Shown: in pieces, positions 5,921 through 6,143 of the stretch | Numbering within the stretch: the first letter of the stretch is position 1 | Layout: each line of letters begins with the position of its first letter | DNA from: Roseicyclus sp. | GTDB lineage: Bacteria > Pseudomonadota > Alphaproteobacteria > Rhodobacterales > Rhodobacteraceae | Reading direction: 5' to 3' | NCBI GenBank assembly: GCA_018401055.1 | Contig: JAGYLB010000018.1 | Location: 1 to 6,143 of the forward strand | DNA length: 6,143 nucleotides | The notes under the pieces: model-generated | The model's input: the letters and a program-made list of their open reading frames with translations, nothing else | Database searches by the model: none | What the model was told of the DNA's origin: nothing | Program-made: the position numbers and the translations under genes

Positions 5921-5950
5921 CTTGAAATGCACGTCATCCTCGCCGATATT
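5921..5950 (+). promoter_or_regulatory. Promoter candidate of the Bax-inhibitor-like gene, with heat-shock-like features
   Basis: TTGAAA (5922-5927, 5 of 6 to the -35 consensus) and GATATT (5945-5950, 4 of 6 to -10) stand exactly 17 bases apart. The -35 sits in CCTTGAAA, and the downstream CGCCGATAT resembles the CCCCATnT part of RpoH (sigma-32-type) promoters, so heat-shock control is an alternative reading. Predicted start is near 5957, giving a leader of about 67 bases. Confidence 0.5.
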
Positions 5951-5978
5951 GCAGCGTAAGGATGGGTCCGGAGGCGCA

Positions 5979-6014
5979 ATGCTGCCCCGCGGGTCCGACC
6001 GCTTGGCTTCTTAG
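5979..6014 (+). CDS. Putative 11-codon upstream ORF (leader peptide) before the Bax-inhibitor-like gene
   Basis: ATG at 5979 is preceded by GGAGG (5970-5974) at 4 bases spacing. It encodes MLPRGSDRLAS and stops with TAG at 6012-6014, whose last two bases are the first two of the AGGAGG of the downstream gene. This geometry would let a ribosome finishing the short ORF meet the next initiation site, coupling or occluding it. No attenuator-type codon run is present. It could be chance in a GC-rich leader. Confidence 0.3.
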   Translation: MLPRGSDRLAS

Positions 6015-6023
6015 GAGGGATAC

Positions 6024-6143
6024 ATGGCAGACTATCAGACGATCCGGGCCGGCGTTTCTGGCGCCCGCGCAGCCGAGATCGATCAGGGCCTTCGCGCCCA
6101 TATGAACAAGGTCTATGCCACCATGTCGGGTGGCATGTTGATC
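6024..6143 (+). CDS. Bax inhibitor-1/YccA-family membrane protein, N-terminal fragment
   Basis: Forty codons from an ATG at 6024, cut by the window end. The segment TIRAGVSGARAAEIDQGLRA, followed by HMNKVYATMSGGMLI, matches the cytoplasmic N-terminus of alphaproteobacterial Bax inhibitor-1/YccA (TMBIM) proteins as I know them, where a seven-helix inner-membrane protein of about 240-260 residues follows. The first membrane helix appears to begin at MSGGMLI. Family members include E. coli YccA, which binds and modulates the FtsH protease, and BsYetJ, a pH-sensitive calcium leak channel; which role applies here is unknown. The start is backed by AGGAGGG five to six bases upstream. Confidence 0.85.
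   Translation, partial: MADYQTIRAGVSGARAAEIDQGLRAHMNKVYATMSGGMLI

Larger units (their letters stand above)
5729..6023. promoter_or_regulatory. Divergent intergenic region, LysR regulator to Bax-inhibitor-like gene
   Basis: Together with the LysR operator this is a 323-base gene-poor region. The stretch 5735-5920 shows nothing I can assign. The right part contains the promoter candidate at 5921-5950, a 7-base direct repeat GGGTCCG (5964-5970 and 5991-5997), an 11-codon upstream ORF and the strong AGGAGG at 6013-6018. A longer frame open from 5724 through 6014 has no upstream ribosome binding site and no recognisable domain. Confidence 0.5.

Noticed and set aside
5724..5978. The longer frame upstream of the 11-codon ORF
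   Set aside because: Its early ATG codons lack ribosome binding sites, it runs through the promoter candidate at 5921-5950, and it has an Arg-rich non-coding-like composition; only the last 11 codons have an initiation signal.

Overview
The window reads as chromosomal DNA of an alphaproteobacterium, most likely of the Rhodobacterales (Rhodobacter/Paracoccus/Roseobacter type). The reasons are high GC content, tightly spaced genes with AGGAGG-type ribosome binding sites, a Hint/RTX protein whose N-terminal module is typical of that order, and a Bax-inhibitor-like N-terminus very close in style to Rhodobacterales proteins. This placement is family recognition from memory, not a database result. 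I see no rRNA, tRNA, CRISPR array, insertion sequence or attachment site.

Layout. Positions 1-1227 carry two minus-strand genes: an XRE-type repressor-like regulator (1227 to 844), then a nearly complete inositol-monophosphatase-fold phosphatase, best called histidinol-phosphatase hisN (759 to 1), which runs off the left edge. A 305-base divergent region (1228-1532) separates them from a plus-strand zinc-free quinone oxidoreductase of the MDR family (1533-2492). After a 224-base gap containing two clear inverted repeats comes the largest gene (2717-4849). It encodes a 710-residue secreted-type protein with a small N-terminal beta module, two RTX (GGxGxDxxx) calcium-binding blocks separated by a beta-sandwich-like insert, and a C-terminal Hint domain with Cys526 as the presumed self-processing nucleophile. 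Its stop codon overlaps the stop codon of a convergent LysR-family regulator (5700 to 4846). A second divergent region (5701-6023) then leads to the first 40 codons of a Bax inhibitor-1/YccA-family membrane protein (6024 to the right edge).

How the parts work together. These look like several independent transcription units rather than one pathway. The two phosphatase/regulator genes are probably co-transcribed. The quinone oxidoreductase is probably monocistronic. The LysR gene appears to be self-regulated through two overlapping ATC-N9-GAT boxes lying between its TATAAT and its GTG start. The Bax-inhibitor gene has a good promoter candidate with heat-shock-like features, and an 11-codon upstream ORF whose stop lies in the ribosome binding site of the main gene. 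The most interesting protein is the RTX-Hint one. The most interesting non-coding features are the LysR boxes, the 7-bp-arm inverted repeat upstream of the RTX-Hint gene, and the upstream ORF.
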